Numbered from the stretch's first letter, positions 47,289 through 56,971 are shown. The stretch is 64,000 bases of DNA from an uncultured cyanobacterium (GCA_903903925.1 CAIVAU010000160.1:61990-125989), one strand, 5' to 3'. Program-made: numbers and translations. The notes: a model not told the origin generated them from the sequence alone.

Positions 47289-49364
47289 ATGGAATTAAGA
47301 TTGCTTAGTAAAGAGGAAGCACTTCAACTCATTGCCCAAATAGGTAAGCACGGGAAACCTTTTGAACTATTTCTTGGAGAAGATATCTGTTTCGGGCATG
47401 AAAACTGGGTCAATGTCGGGACTTTATCGTTACAACCTGGAGGACAAGTTCCCGAAACCGAGACTCAGTACGATGAGTTTTGCGCTGCAAAATTTGGTGG
47501 GTTTGAATGGCAGTTACCAACCTCGGACAAACTCAAGGATAATATTTCTAATTCCCTTGGTCATAATTCACAATACCAGGAAAGTGTCCAAAAGGCTTTT
47601 CGGGAAGGGTTGCAGGACGTTATCAGACGGACATTGCTACTTATGCCTGTTTTCGATATCGATACGATTCTCAGAATTCCTTTACGGAGACCAATGACAA
47701 TCGTTCCAGATACGTCAGCAGTTCACCAAGGAGGACTTGATTTTGTATGTCGGTTTCTCACCCCTTGGGCAAGAATAAAAGTACCAGCTATAGTTCATAT
47801 GGAAATTGCCACTCAAGTTGATAATTACCTGTCTAAAATCCGCTGGAGCAGTGACAATAAGAATAAGCATCAACTCCGTCCTGCAGCACTTCGTCAGCAT
47901 CTTCTCAGTCAAGGTGGACAAAGAGCTTTGCTTCGGATCGAGTTGCACTCGGAGGCAGAAATGGAGCGTGGTGATTTGGGAGCTGATCCCTTACGTGGAA
48001 TTGTAACACCTAGTAGCGATTCTGAAGACAAAGCTCTTGGTCTACAAAATGTTACCAGAAGTTTTGCGGATCGTCTGATTGTAGAAACGGCTCGTCGCTT
48101 TCAAACAGAAGTTCGTCCGGCTCATCCCCTTGCTCTTCTTACCAGTGATCAGGGAATGGCTCGAATGGCAATGGCTGAGGGAATAGATGTATTATTTTTT
48201 CAAGCTCGTTCTGTTCCTAAATTTGAAGGCAGAATACTTACTGGAACTCTTTTTCACCCCTTTGAGCCAAAACTTTATACTGTTCCGCTAACGGATGTAC
48301 TCTGGGAGTTGGCAGTAGCTTTTGGTTGCCTTCGTCTGCATAACACTGAGAGTAATGCCTCAATTGAGATCTGGGGAATCCCTAGCTCTGAAGAAGTAAC
48401 TTGGCAGCCTATTCATGTTAAAGATGATCTTCTATGGGGCAAGTTCGATCCTGGACGAGCAGATTTATCTGCCTCAGTTACGCCAAATACTTTCTCTGCT
48501 TCCCTTTCAAACCCAATAGTAAATACAGATCAGGTCACTTCTGCTTCTTCCCAAAAAACAGCACCGTTTACTAAAGGGTATGCATTCAGCCCGGATAGAA
48601 TGTTCTTGCTGATTAAAAGCTTAGTAGAAACAGGAGAGTTAACTAATCAACAAGCACAAGAAACAATAGGTTTAACACATCAAGATCGTTACAATTTGTA
48701 TAAAAATTTCCTCAGAAGTGGTTTATTGATTGAGGTTCAAGGAAACAAAATTATATCTACCAGAAATCTCAAATTATTTTGGCAAAGTCTACTTAATAAA
48801 GATAGTCTAGAAATCTTAACGTTTTTGAAAAAAATCCCGTCATTTGAGGTTGTTTATAACTATGTGAATCAACAGAGGTTAGTTGAAGATAAAAATGGCA
48901 CATTGCCCATTAATAATAAAGCCAAATCAGCTTACCTTAGACTCGGCGAAGCGGCTTGTGCTTGGCTGAAAATACAAAATAGAGGAATTGTCGCTACTGA
49001 CAATATCCCTAGTTTAACAGATTTTGCTACTTTAGCAGTAGATGTTTATAAATATATTCGCTTTCAGGGAGAAACAGAATGGATACTAACTGGTCACTGG
49101 TTAGAAGAACTGGCTCTTCAACATTCTATTCATCCGATATTTGCTAGAACGCTCTTAGAAAAAGTGCTAGATCAGAAGTTATTAAATGTCTATACTGAAG
49201 GATCTACGCCGGATACTCGCTTTGAACAGCACGATTTGTGGATTCTGAAGACAATTGATGGATTTCCTTGCTTAGCCAAAGTTTTCCTGTATCATGGTGA
49301 TTTTCTAATGCCTGGTACAGCAGCAGTACGTATTAAGGTAGAAGGAGATAAAGATGCCTCTTGA
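47289..49364 (+). CDS. PIN-nuclease and winged-helix fusion protein
   Basis: 691 residues, no family name recognised. Residues about 135-305 look like a PIN nuclease: Asp141 (IVPDTSAV), Glu172 (HMEIATQ), Asp261 (FADRLIVETA) and Asp287 (LTSDQGMARMA) make the acidic set. The middle (400-430) is low complexity. Residues about 430-500 (LLIKSLVETGELTNQQAQETIG) look like winged helix or HTH. C-terminal 180 residues helical. A three-gene operon with an ATPase whose start overlaps its stop by 11 bp; likely an RNA- or DNA-cleaving effector. Confidence 0.7.
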   Translation: MELRLLSKEEALQLIAQIGKHGKPFELFLGEDICFGHENWVNVGTLSLQPGGQVPETETQYDEFCAAKFGGFEWQLPTSDKLKDNISNSLGHNSQYQESVQKAFREGLQDVIRRTLLLMPVFDIDTILRIPLRRPMTIVPDTSAVHQGGLDFVCRFLTPWARIKVPAIVHMEIATQVDNYLSKIRWSSDNKNKHQLRPAALRQHLLSQGGQRALLRIELHSEAEMERGDLGADPLRGIVTPSSDSEDKALGLQNVTRSFADRLIVETARRFQTEVRPAHPLALLTSDQGMARMAMAEGIDVLFFQARSVPKFEGRILTGTLFHPFEPKLYTVPLTDVLWELAVAFGCLRLHNTESNASIEIWGIPSSEEVTWQPIHVKDDLLWGKFDPGRADLSASVTPNTFSASLSNPIVNTDQVTSASSQKTAPFTKGYAFSPDRMFLLIKSLVETGELTNQQAQETIGLTHQDRYNLYKNFLRSGLLIEVQGNKIISTRNLKLFWQSLLNKDSLEILTFLKKIPSFEVVYNYVNQQRLVEDKNGTLPINNKAKSAYLRLGEAACAWLKIQNRGIVATDNIPSLTDFATLAVDVYKYIRFQGETEWILTGHWLEELALQHSIHPIFARTLLEKVLDQKLLNVYTEGSTPDTRFEQHDLWILKTIDGFPCLAKVFLYHGDFLMPGTAAVRIKVEGDKDAS

Positions 49365-50502
49365 AAATCTATTTACAGATGAGGCGACTGTTAACGCACC
49401 AGAAGATCGACAAAAATTGCTATATAACAAGTTTGGTGTGTTGAGCAACCCTTTTCCAAGCGCTGGACAGACAAACGGTCATCCCCATATGCTAACAGAT
49501 GCCGACAAGCAGGTTGATGCTGCGGTAAAGACATTTTATTCAGATCGTAAGTCTCATGTAATTTCAATCACTGCTAGCCAGGGAATTGGAAAAACGAATC
49601 TTCTGAACGCTTATGAGATTGCTTTGCGAGAAAAACTTAGTCCCCTAGGCTTTTTTATAATTCGATATGTAGCAGATCCGGAACCATCTTTCGACCCACT
49701 TATTAGGTCTATTTTTGAAAACCTTGGAGAAGATTACTTACGTCGCTCAATTAATGTACTAGCAGAAAAACAAGATAGATGTGATGTTGATGAATTATTA
49801 AAATTTGTTAGAACAAGTGAAATTAAGACAATGCTTAAAGCATTACTAGAAGCTAAAAATGATTCTGAAAATAAGCTAGATTTTCGCTTGTCTTTAGCCT
49901 ATCAGTGGCTTCTAGGACTCCCTGTCAGAAAGTCTCATCAAAATGAGTTGAATGTAAATTTTCGTTTGGACACTGTGGAGGCAAAAACAAGAGCATTACG
50001 CGATATAGTTTATTTGGGCTGGGAAATGAAGACGTTAGAAGGAATTTTTATTCTTCTTGACGAATTAGAGAAACAAGACTTTAGCCTTTCTAAAACTGTA
50101 GTTTTAAGATATTTATCAGCTTTGCGTGCTTTAATTGATGCACTGCCAAAATATCTTTTCCTCATGGTTGCCTTAACGACAGATGCTCTTAATCGTTATC
50201 GGGAAATGCTTCCAGCTATTAGGGGTCGCCTTGCTAACGAAGTTCAACTGTCACCCCTTAGCCATGAAGAAGAGGCTGTGAAATTGTTTGAATTCTACCT
50301 TGAACATGGACAGAGAGAAGCAAAAAATTTTGCCCAAGATAAACAATGGCAAATGGGTAGTGATGTACTACTGAACGAAGATTCTGCACGGCTGTTGTTT
50401 TATCAATTGTCGAAGCGTAGTAACATTCAAGGAGTTCGTCAACGTGACTACCTTCATGCCCTGTACGAGAAAGCAAACGAGTCTATAACTGCATCCCTTT
50501 AG
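49354..50502 (+). CDS. AAA/ORC-like P-loop ATPase
   Basis: 382 residues. Walker A ASQGIGKTN (Lys80), Walker B IFILLDELEK (Asp236, Glu237), sensor-1-like ALTTDALN and a possible arginine finger in AIRGRLAN (about 290). Resembles ORC/Cdc6-type ATPases used as sensors or loaders in phage-defence operons. Overlaps the PIN gene by 11 bp in another frame. Likely gates the nuclease. Confidence 0.75.
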   Translation: MPLENLFTDEATVNAPEDRQKLLYNKFGVLSNPFPSAGQTNGHPHMLTDADKQVDAAVKTFYSDRKSHVISITASQGIGKTNLLNAYEIALREKLSPLGFFIIRYVADPEPSFDPLIRSIFENLGEDYLRRSINVLAEKQDRCDVDELLKFVRTSEIKTMLKALLEAKNDSENKLDFRLSLAYQWLLGLPVRKSHQNELNVNFRLDTVEAKTRALRDIVYLGWEMKTLEGIFILLDELEKQDFSLSKTVVLRYLSALRALIDALPKYLFLMVALTTDALNRYREMLPAIRGRLANEVQLSPLSHEEEAVKLFEFYLEHGQREAKNFAQDKQWQMGSDVLLNEDSARLLFYQLSKRSNIQGVRQRDYLHALYEKANESITASL

Positions 50503-50516
50503 TTAAATATTTCCAG

Positions 50517-50612
50517 TTAGCGTTTTGCACGGACATACTTCCAGAGAGTGTTAGCACACTCAATATAAAACAGGTCAGGTACAAAAATTTCTGTTTGTGG
50601 ATTTGATTTCAT
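50517..50612 (-). pseudogene. fragment of a PIN-domain toxin
   Basis: The minus strand reads TEIFVPDLFYIECANTLWKYVRAKR, the typical Asp-Glu segment of a VapC-type toxin, then stop at 50517. No start or second half remains. It is opposite in direction to the vapBC pair. Confidence 0.6.
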
Positions 50613-50634
50613 AAATGAATTGGAGAAAAAGACA

Positions 50635-50889
50635 ATGCAAAGTAGAAAATTACGCTCACAAGTGGGGAAAGATGGAATCTTGCATCTTGATATCCCTGTA
50701 GGTGTGACAGACTTTGAAATAGAAGTCATGGTGATTTATCAGATCATAGAACCATCAGTACAAGCAAAAACACCAGAAGAGTTAGGTTGGCCTCCCGGTT
50801 TTTTTGACCAGACTGCGGGTTCTTTACAGGATGACCCAATAGTGAGATATCCCCAAGGTGAATATGAACAACGGGAGTCATTAGAGTGA
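50635..50889 (+). CDS. vapB: antitoxin of the 50.9-kb VapC
   Basis: 84 residues from ATG 50635 (open from 50620). SRKLRSQVGKDGILHLDIP resembles an AbrB/MazE-like beta strand pair; the rest is acidic and contains WPPGFFDQTAGSLQDDP, typical of antitoxin C-termini. Overlaps the toxin start by four bases (GTGA). Confidence 0.75.
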   Translation: MQSRKLRSQVGKDGILHLDIPVGVTDFEIEVMVIYQIIEPSVQAKTPEELGWPPGFFDQTAGSLQDDPIVRYPQGEYEQRESLE

Positions 50890-51293
50890 TTTATCTGTTA
50901 GATACGAATGCCTGCATCGTTTATCTAAATCGCCCTATATCTGGTGTACGACGACGATTACAATCGCTATCACCACAGAATGTGGCTATATGTTCAGTCG
51001 TGAAAGCTGAACTATTTTATGGTGCGATGAGAAGTAACAATTCTGCACGCACGCTGGCTAAACAAGAAGCTTTTATGAATAATTTTATTTCTTTGCCTTT
51101 TGATGATGTAGCTGCCACAATCTTTAGTAGAATTCGTGCAGAACTGACTAGCTTAGGGACTCCCATTGGTCCGTATGATTTGCAGATTGCTGCTATTGCC
51201 TTAGTGCATCAATTAATATTGGTAACACATAATACGAGAGAGTTTGCCAGAGTGAAGGGGTTACAGATTGAGGATTGGGAAGAAGAGGGTTGA
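50886..51293 (+). CDS. vapC: VapC-type PIN-domain RNase toxin
   Basis: 135 residues. Asp6 (YLLDTNACI), Glu in VVKAELFYG, Asp in GPYDLQIAA and THNTREFARV at the end give the PIN quartet. GTG start at 50886. Intact and cotranscribed with vapB. Its last 11 codons are duplicated just downstream (51331-51365). Confidence 0.9.
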   Translation: MIYLLDTNACIVYLNRPISGVRRRLQSLSPQNVAICSVVKAELFYGAMRSNNSARTLAKQEAFMNNFISLPFDDVAATIFSRIRAELTSLGTPIGPYDLQIAAIALVHQLILVTHNTREFARVKGLQIEDWEEEG

Positions 51294-51365
51294 TCTAGTA
51301 CTGATAATCATAATATTAACCAAGTTAATCGTTACAGATTGAGGATTGGGAAGAAGAGGGTTGAT
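51260..51365. repeat. 35-bp direct duplication of the vapC 3' end
   Basis: GTTACAGATTGAGGATTGGG and following bases at 51260-51294, which includes the vapC stop, recur at 51331-51365. Confidence 0.9.
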
Positions 51366-51369
51366 GGCA

Positions 51370-51444
51370 TTGCGTTTCTTCAGTGAATAAATGAGACACA
51401 CCTAGTTTCCCGCCAACTTCTGGGCTTTTGAAAAGATTTTCCCA
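51370..51444. repeat. right copy of the 75-bp direct repeat
   Basis: Near-identical to 46488-46562, same orientation. Minus strand reads WENLFKSPEVGGKLGVSHLF and then TEETQ, then C-H-Q-P instead of the stop in the left copy. Confidence 0.88.
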
Positions 51445-51529
51445 CTCTACACCTTAATGGAGTAACATTATTAGCTTCTGAGTTGGGCTTATCTAATTAA
51501 CCGCAGAGGCGCAGAGGGCACAGAGAATA

Positions 51530-52048
51530 GACAAAGGTTATTCTTTTGAAGAAGGCAACGCGGCAAATGGTCTTGATTTTCCAGGCTTGAATGTGGATAT
51601 GAAGGTTACGAGCATTAAGCAACCGCAGTCATCTTGTCCATTCCGTTCCATTAGACAAAAGGTTTATGGTCTTGGCTACTCTCTAATCATATTTGTATAT
51701 GATAAAACGGATGATGAAATAACCAGAACGGCAACCCTACGTATTACCGATACCATGTATGTGGATGCCTACCGAACGGCTGACTTTCAGATGACAAAAG
51801 GACTGTTGGAAATTTTAGATATGGAGGGAAACCAGGACGACTTAATGTCTTTTATGAGTTCAAGGCATCTGACAGCAGATGAAATCGAATTGAATACGCT
51901 TGCCGCGCATGTTCTTCAAAACCGTCCAATACAAGGTTTTCTCACAATATCACCTGCATTGCAATGGCGATTACAATACAAGCGTGTTATCGATAAAGCA
52001 GGTAGTGTTGAGGGGATAGACTCTGTTTATAAAGGGGGTCTAACGTGA
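51530..52048 (+). pseudogene. type II restriction endonuclease, N-terminus lost
   Basis: Frame open from 51530, after TAG at 51527-51529; the first usable start is TTG 51587. EEGNAANGLDFPGLNVDMKVTS is a PD-(D/E)XK-like nuclease core and TISPALQWRLQYKRVIDKAG its C-terminus. The N-terminus is replaced by a CGCAGAGGCGCAGAG repeat (51499-51526). It overlaps the methylase gene by four bases. Confidence 0.75.
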
Positions 52049-53064
52049 ATGAAAACCGCAAGCGACAAATTGAATTTGGCGATTTCCAAACACCTGATGA
52101 TTTAGCTCTCAATGTTTGCCAGCGGCTTGCAGGGCTAGGGATTTGCCCTGACATTGTGATTGAGCCTACATGCGGTATTGGATCATTTATTGTCGCAGCG
52201 TGTCAAACTTTTCCACAAGCAAATGAAATCTATGGTTTTGAAATTAATCATAATTATTTAGATGTACTCCGTGCAAGGCTAACTTATATAGAAAATGCAG
52301 AACGTGTGCGATTGAAACAGACCGATTTTTTTGCAACTGATTGGCACACGACGATAGGAAAATTAAATGGTTCTGTGCTAGTCATTGGCAATTTTCCATG
52401 GGTAACAAACTCAACACAAAGCATTATTGGTGCAAATAATTTACCAGAGAAAACAAATTTTCAAGGACATAATGGATTCGAGGCTATTAGTGGAAAAGCA
52501 AATTTTGATATTTCAGAATGGATGTTGTTAGAGGTTCTACGCTGGTTTAAAGGGCGAGTAGGAAATGTAGCAATGCTAATAAAGACTGCCGTTGCACGAA
52601 AAATTTTGGCACATGCTGAACGGCAAGGAACGGCAGTTCAAGATGCTTTTATGATTAGCATTGATGCAAAAAAACATTTTGGCGCGGCTGTCGAAGCGTG
52701 TTTGTTAGTGATGTGCTTTACAGATAATACTCAGAAACCTAATCATGATTACATGATCTTTGATAGTTTATACGACGAGAAGGGGCGGCGTGTAGGTCAT
52801 CGAGGAGGACTAATAGTAGGAGATTTAGCTACTTTCAGTGAGTGTGCATTTCTGGTTGGACAAAGCCCACAAAAATGGCGTTCTGGGGTGAAACATGATG
52901 CATCGGCGGTAATGGAGTTTACTCATACAGCACACGGCTTAAAAAATGGATTTGGGGAAGTTGTCGAAATTGAAAGTGATTATCTTTTTCCCTTGCTCAA
53001 AGGTTCTGACATTGGCGGATCGCTATCTGTGGGCTTTATAAAGCACTACGTTTCCGATTGGTAA
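52045..53064 (+). pseudogene. N6-adenine DNA methyltransferase, interrupted
   Basis: Motif I EPTCGIGSF (40-48) and motif IV NFPW (116-119) identify an adenine-N6 type II methylase. FQTPDDLALNVCQRL is the typical start. After LLKGSDIGG, the reading enters a 39-bp palindrome (53031-53069) and stops at 53064; the next true methylase segment (GKPVMFDDTVYYLSF) is in another frame to 53282. A central piece of the target-recognition part is missing. Confidence 0.8.
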
Positions 53065-53069
53065 AGCCC
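53031..53069. repeat. 39-bp palindromic element inside the methylase
   Basis: GGGCTTTA at the left, TAAAGCCC at the right. The same element lies at 56904-56942. It sits at the exact break of the methylase. Confidence 0.85.
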
Positions 53070-53072
53070 ATG

Positions 53073-53282
53073 GACGGAAAGCCTGTCATGTTTGATGATA
53101 CAGTTTATTATTTATCGTTTGATACAGAAGAAGCGGCAATAGATACTTTGGAAAAATTAAATTCTAAAGCAGCGCTAAACCTTTTATCATCATTGATATT
53201 CTGGGATGAGAAAAGACCTATCAAGACCAGTATTCTAAACGTGCTTGATTGGTCGCGCCTTGTACAAGGTATACAAGGATAA
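53073..53282 (+). pseudogene. 3' part of the adenine methylase
   Basis: Reads DGKPVMFDDTVYYLSFDTEEAAI...SSLIFWDEKRPIKTSILNVLDWSRL, the end of the N6-adenine methylase after the 39-bp element and in a different frame from 52045-53064. Confidence 0.7.
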
Positions 53283-53331
53283 TTTAAGTCATACGAAATA
53301 GCGAAATTTAGCAACTGAATTTATAGTAAAC

Positions 53332-53389
53332 ATGGTAGTGATTATGACCTAGTTTTACTCCCAAATTTCTTGCATCACTTTGACACAGA
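53332..53389 (+). pseudogene. fragment of an O-methyltransferase gene
   Basis: 58 bp identical to 58095-58152 inside the intact O-methyltransferase (part encoding SDYDLVLLPNFLHHFDT). The sequence after it diverges. Confidence 0.85.
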
Positions 53390-53530
53390 CACCGAAGTTG
53401 CTATTTGTGAAAGATTCCGCTACTATTTCTACACTTGAGAGCGAGTGGGCTTGTATAAACTCTAACTAGCATCTGTCTAGAGGAGTAAAATTTTGTGCAA
53501 GATTAAAGGCTTTTCAATTTTGAATCAGTT

Positions 53531-54220
53531 ATGCGACTTATTTTAGTTGAAGATGAACCAGATTTAGGCACAGCAGTTAAAGAAGTGCTGCGTCATGAGG
53601 CTTATGTAGTTGACTGGTTTCTAGATGGGGATCAAGCATGGCAATACTTGGAAAGTGGATGGACTCAGTATAAAATAGCGATTTTTGATTGGATGCTACC
53701 GGGACTTTCTGGTTTAGATTTGTGTAAAAAACTGCGATCGCAAAACAATCCTATGCCTGTGTTGATGTTGACAGCAAAAGACCGGATGGAAGAAAAAATT
53801 ATCGGACTAGATAGCGGCGCAGATGACTATTTGGTGAAGCCGTTTGATATGCCAGAATTGCTAGCAAGATTACGGGCATTACAACGGCGATGTCCTCAAA
53901 TTCAATGCCGCCACCTTCAATTAGGTTCCATTACCCTTAACTACAGCACCCATGAAGTGACTCGCCAGTATCCCAATGGCAATAAGTTGGTAAACTCATT
54001 AACCATCAAGGAATTTCAATTGCTGGAACATTTGATGAAGCATCCCAACCAGATTGTCACTCGAAACCAACTCATAAATCAGCTTTGGGAAATTGGTGCA
54101 GAACCCATGAGTAATGTAGTAGCAGCACAAATTCGCTTACTGAGACGTAAACTGGGAGAAGATAACAGCGAGTCTTTGATTGAAACCATTTACGGTGTAG
54201 GGTATCGGCTTAATGTATGA
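53531..54220 (+). CDS. rppA: OmpR-family response regulator RppA
   Basis: 229 residues. Receiver with EDEPDLGTAV and phosphoacceptor in IFDWMLPGLSG, Lys in LVKPFDMPE; winged helix with YGVGYRLNV at the end. Next to the RppB-like kinase. RppA/RppB (NrsR/NrsS) regulate photosynthesis or metal response genes in cyanobacteria. Start ATG 53531. Spacing to rppB is filled by CCCCAGT/CCCCAAT repeats. Confidence 0.88.
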   Translation: MRLILVEDEPDLGTAVKEVLRHEAYVVDWFLDGDQAWQYLESGWTQYKIAIFDWMLPGLSGLDLCKKLRSQNNPMPVLMLTAKDRMEEKIIGLDSGADDYLVKPFDMPELLARLRALQRRCPQIQCRHLQLGSITLNYSTHEVTRQYPNGNKLVNSLTIKEFQLLEHLMKHPNQIVTRNQLINQLWEIGAEPMSNVVAAQIRLLRRKLGEDNSESLIETIYGVGYRLNV

Positions 54221-54273
54221 AAAGGTATTGAGATTGAGGAGTTAGGAGTTATTCTCCCCCTACCTCCTCATCT

Positions 54274-54360
54274 CCCCAGTCACCAGTCCCCAGTCCCCAA
54301 TCCCCAATCCCCAGTCCCCAGTCCCCAGTCCCCAGTCCCCAATCCCCAATCCCCAATCCC
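54274..54360. repeat. CCCCAGT/CCCCAAT heptamer array upstream of rppB
   Basis: About twelve copies of CCCCA(G/A)T. It ends directly at the rppB start TTG (54361) and leaves no purine-rich ribosome-binding site. Confidence 0.92.
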
Positions 54361-55716
54361 TTGGAACGTAATGAACTCTTCTATCTAACTCGCCTCCGAT
54401 TGGCAGCTTGGTATGCGCTGGTGATGGGCTGCATCTTAGGTGTGTCTGGACTAGGAGTTTATCAAGTTGTTGCTTATGCCTATCACGAAACCATAGACCA
54501 GGGTTTGGAGTCAGTAACGAAGGCACTATATAAAAGCATTGAACCAGTCTGGGGAGAACCCAAACAATTAAAGCAACTGGCGAAACAACTTTCCTTAAAT
54601 GTTTGCTTGACTCAGGTAGATTGTCTCTTATCTCAAGCAGCAGGAATCAAACAGCCACTCACTGAGGTGACAGATCCGGTTAATTACTATCTACGCTTGT
54701 TGGATGAGTCAGAAAGACCGCTTACCATAGCAGGAGTGCAACTTAAACAATTACCGATCGCAACACCTGCAATTCGTCGGCAAACGCTAATAGACACATC
54801 GGGAATTCGATATCGTCAAATAAGTTTAATACTACGTACTCAATATCAACTTACAGGCTATATCCAAGTGGGTCGTAGCTTGAAAGACCTAGACCAGCAT
54901 CTTGCTGCCTTGAGATTAGCTTTATTCTTGGGTTGGCTTATAAGTATGATTGTCATCGCCATTTCCAGTTGGTATTTAGCAGGGCTAGCAATGCAGCCTG
55001 TTTATCGCTCTTATCAACAAATGGAACAGTTTACAGCCGATGCAGCTCACGAATTTCGTACTCCCTTAGCAGCAATGCACTCTACTATTGATGCTGTTTT
55101 TCAGTTGTATGGACAATCAGGATCAGAGTTATTATCTGAGCCAGTGAGTAGAACTTTGCAAGTCATTAAGCGGCAAAATGCTAGGCTGTCTAAATTGGTG
55201 GGAGATTTACTGTTATTGGCTAGACTAGACCAGCATCAATTGGCAGGGGAACATCACTTATGTTGTCTGAATGATGTAATTAATGACCTAGTTGAAGAAC
55301 TGGCATTTCTAGCGATTGAAGCTCAAGTCAAGTTAGTACAACAGCTGCAAACACCGAAAAAACTGTGCATTTTAGGCAATGAAGAACAACTTTATCGCTT
55401 AATTTCCAACTTGATTATTAATGGTATTCAAGCCATACCCAATGGTGGACAAGTCACAGTGACTCTAGAAAGTGGCGATCGCTGCGCCTTCATCATTGTA
55501 CAAGATACCGGAATCGGTATTGCTCCAGAGCATCAAGGTCGAATTTTTGGTCGCTTCTACCGCATCAATAAAGACCGTTCTCGTGCCAATGGTGGGTCTG
55601 GATTAGGATTAGCGCTTGCTTGTGCGATCGCTAGAGCGCATAAAGGTAGTATTCAAGTACAAAGTCAGGTAAACAAAGGCAGTACCTTTACAGTCAAACT
55701 TCCTTTGCAAAACTAA
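54361..55716 (+). CDS. rppB: sensor histidine kinase RppB
   Basis: 451 residues: first membrane helix about 16-39, sensor region, second helix about 180-205, HisKA with [12 protein letters not shown] (phospho-His), HATPase with [14 protein letters not shown] and SGLGLALA. Start is TTG 54361, immediately after the heptamer array, or an alternative start not seen. Pairs with rppA. The sensor part has DCLLSQAAG and a conserved [12 protein letters not shown], as in the cyanobacterial RppB family. Confidence 0.88.
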   Translation: MERNELFYLTRLRLAAWYALVMGCILGVSGLGVYQVVAYAYHETIDQGLESVTKALYKSIEPVWGEPKQLKQLAKQLSLNVCLTQVDCLLSQAAGIKQPLTEVTDPVNYYLRLLDESERPLTIAGVQLKQLPIATPAIRRQTLIDTSGIRYRQISLILRTQYQLTGYIQVGRSLKDLDQHLAALRLALFLGWLISMIVIAISSWYLAGLAMQPVYRSYQQMEQFTADAAHEFRTPLAAMHSTIDAVFQLYGQSGSELLSEPVSRTLQVIKRQNARLSKLVGDLLLLARLDQHQLAGEHHLCCLNDVINDLVEELAFLAIEAQVKLVQQLQTPKKLCILGNEEQLYRLISNLIINGIQAIPNGGQVTVTLESGDRCAFIIVQDTGIGIAPEHQGRIFGRFYRINKDRSRANGGSGLGLALACAIARAHKGSIQVQSQVNKGSTFTVKLPLQN

Positions 55717-55964
55717 GCTAACAGTTACCGATTTTATCACTTACATTCAACGTGAGTTAGATAAACATATCCATGTATTCTTCCAGAAAAGCTCTACTAG
55801 CAAAACCCCGACATACAGCATCTATCTTTGGGTAGAGAAGAATTTCATTTTTATTTCATTTTTTAGCGGAAAGCTGATGAATAGGAAAATAGATTTCAAG
55901 TTGATGGGATGACCACCCAGAAAAAATTGTCTCGCTCAACACAATTATCTCCTAAAAATGTCTT

Positions 55965-56789
55965 ATGTCTATTACTCTCGACAAATTAAACCATACCAAA
56001 ATAATTTTTGAAAAGTTACTGGAAAACAAAAAATTCCAGAAGCTAACTCCCTGGATTTTACCTATTTCAGTAATACTGCTTTGGGAACTTGCTTCAAGAA
56101 CTGGTATACTCCCAACTAGAATTTTACCAGCACCGAGCAGTGTAATTTTTACAGGAATTAAATTAGCCTCAACAGGAGAACTATTCGTTAATCTAGGAAT
56201 TAGTGCTGGACGTGCAATAACTGGTTTTATAGTTGGTGGCAGTCTTGGCTTTAGTTTCGGATTGCTTAATGGATTTTTCCGAGTAGCAGAAAAGTTATTT
56301 GATAGTTCACTGCAAATGTTACGCACAATTCCTCATTTAGCATTGATTCCACTGGTAATTTTGTGGTTTGGGATTGGCGATCAAGCTAGATTATTTCTTG
56401 TATCATTGGGAGTCTTTTTCCCGATGTATCTCAATACCTTTCATGGAATTCGCAGTGTCGATCCTGGACTAATTGAGATGGGAAGAGTTTATGGATTAAA
56501 AACACCGCAGCTTTTGTGGAAGATCATTTTTCCAGGAGCATTATCTTCCATTCTTGTTGGTGTCCGTTATTCTTTAGGGATTATGTGGCTGTCGCTGATT
56601 GTGGCAGAAACCATTGCCGCAGATTCCGGTATTGGTTATATGGCAATGAATGCTCGTGAATTTATGCAAACAGATGTTGTCGTGTTGAGCATTTTTATCT
56701 ATTCCTTATTGGGTAAATTGGCAGATACTGCTGCTAAAACATTGGAAGAAAAATTCCTGGAGTGGAATCCCAATTATCGGCGTGCCTAA
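55965..56789 (+). CDS. ABC permease, SsuC/TauC type
   Basis: 274 residues with six hydrophobic segments and the EAA loop (ARVYGLKTPQLLWKIIFPGAL). Best fit is sulfonate/nitrate-type permease (SsuC), from WELASRTGILPTRILPAPS at the N-terminus. Without neighbouring SsuA or SsuB. Function of substrate unknown. Confidence 0.85.
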   Translation: MSITLDKLNHTKIIFEKLLENKKFQKLTPWILPISVILLWELASRTGILPTRILPAPSSVIFTGIKLASTGELFVNLGISAGRAITGFIVGGSLGFSFGLLNGFFRVAEKLFDSSLQMLRTIPHLALIPLVILWFGIGDQARLFLVSLGVFFPMYLNTFHGIRSVDPGLIEMGRVYGLKTPQLLWKIIFPGALSSILVGVRYSLGIMWLSLIVAETIAADSGIGYMAMNAREFMQTDVVVLSIFIYSLLGKLADTAAKTLEEKFLEWNPNYRRA

Positions 56790-56903
56790 ATACCCAAGCC
56801 AAAAGTCAAAATATATTCTTCCATTTTGACTTTTTCATCCCAGCTTTTACACACAAACTCTGAATTTTACCAGCAATTAAATTTTAACTACATCTGTGGC
56901 TGT

Positions 56904-56942
56904 GGGCTTTATAAAGCACTACATTTCCGACTAGTAGAGCCC
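56904..56942. repeat. second copy of the 39-bp palindromic element
   Basis: GGGCTTTA and TAGAGCCC ends; four differences from 53031-53069. Confidence 0.82.
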
Positions 56943-56971
56943 AGTATCCACCACGCATCTAAGAAGATCTA

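Noticed and set aside
54274..54360. CRISPR array
   Set aside because: The unit is seven bases without spacers, so it is a heptamer tandem repeat; no cas genes are present.
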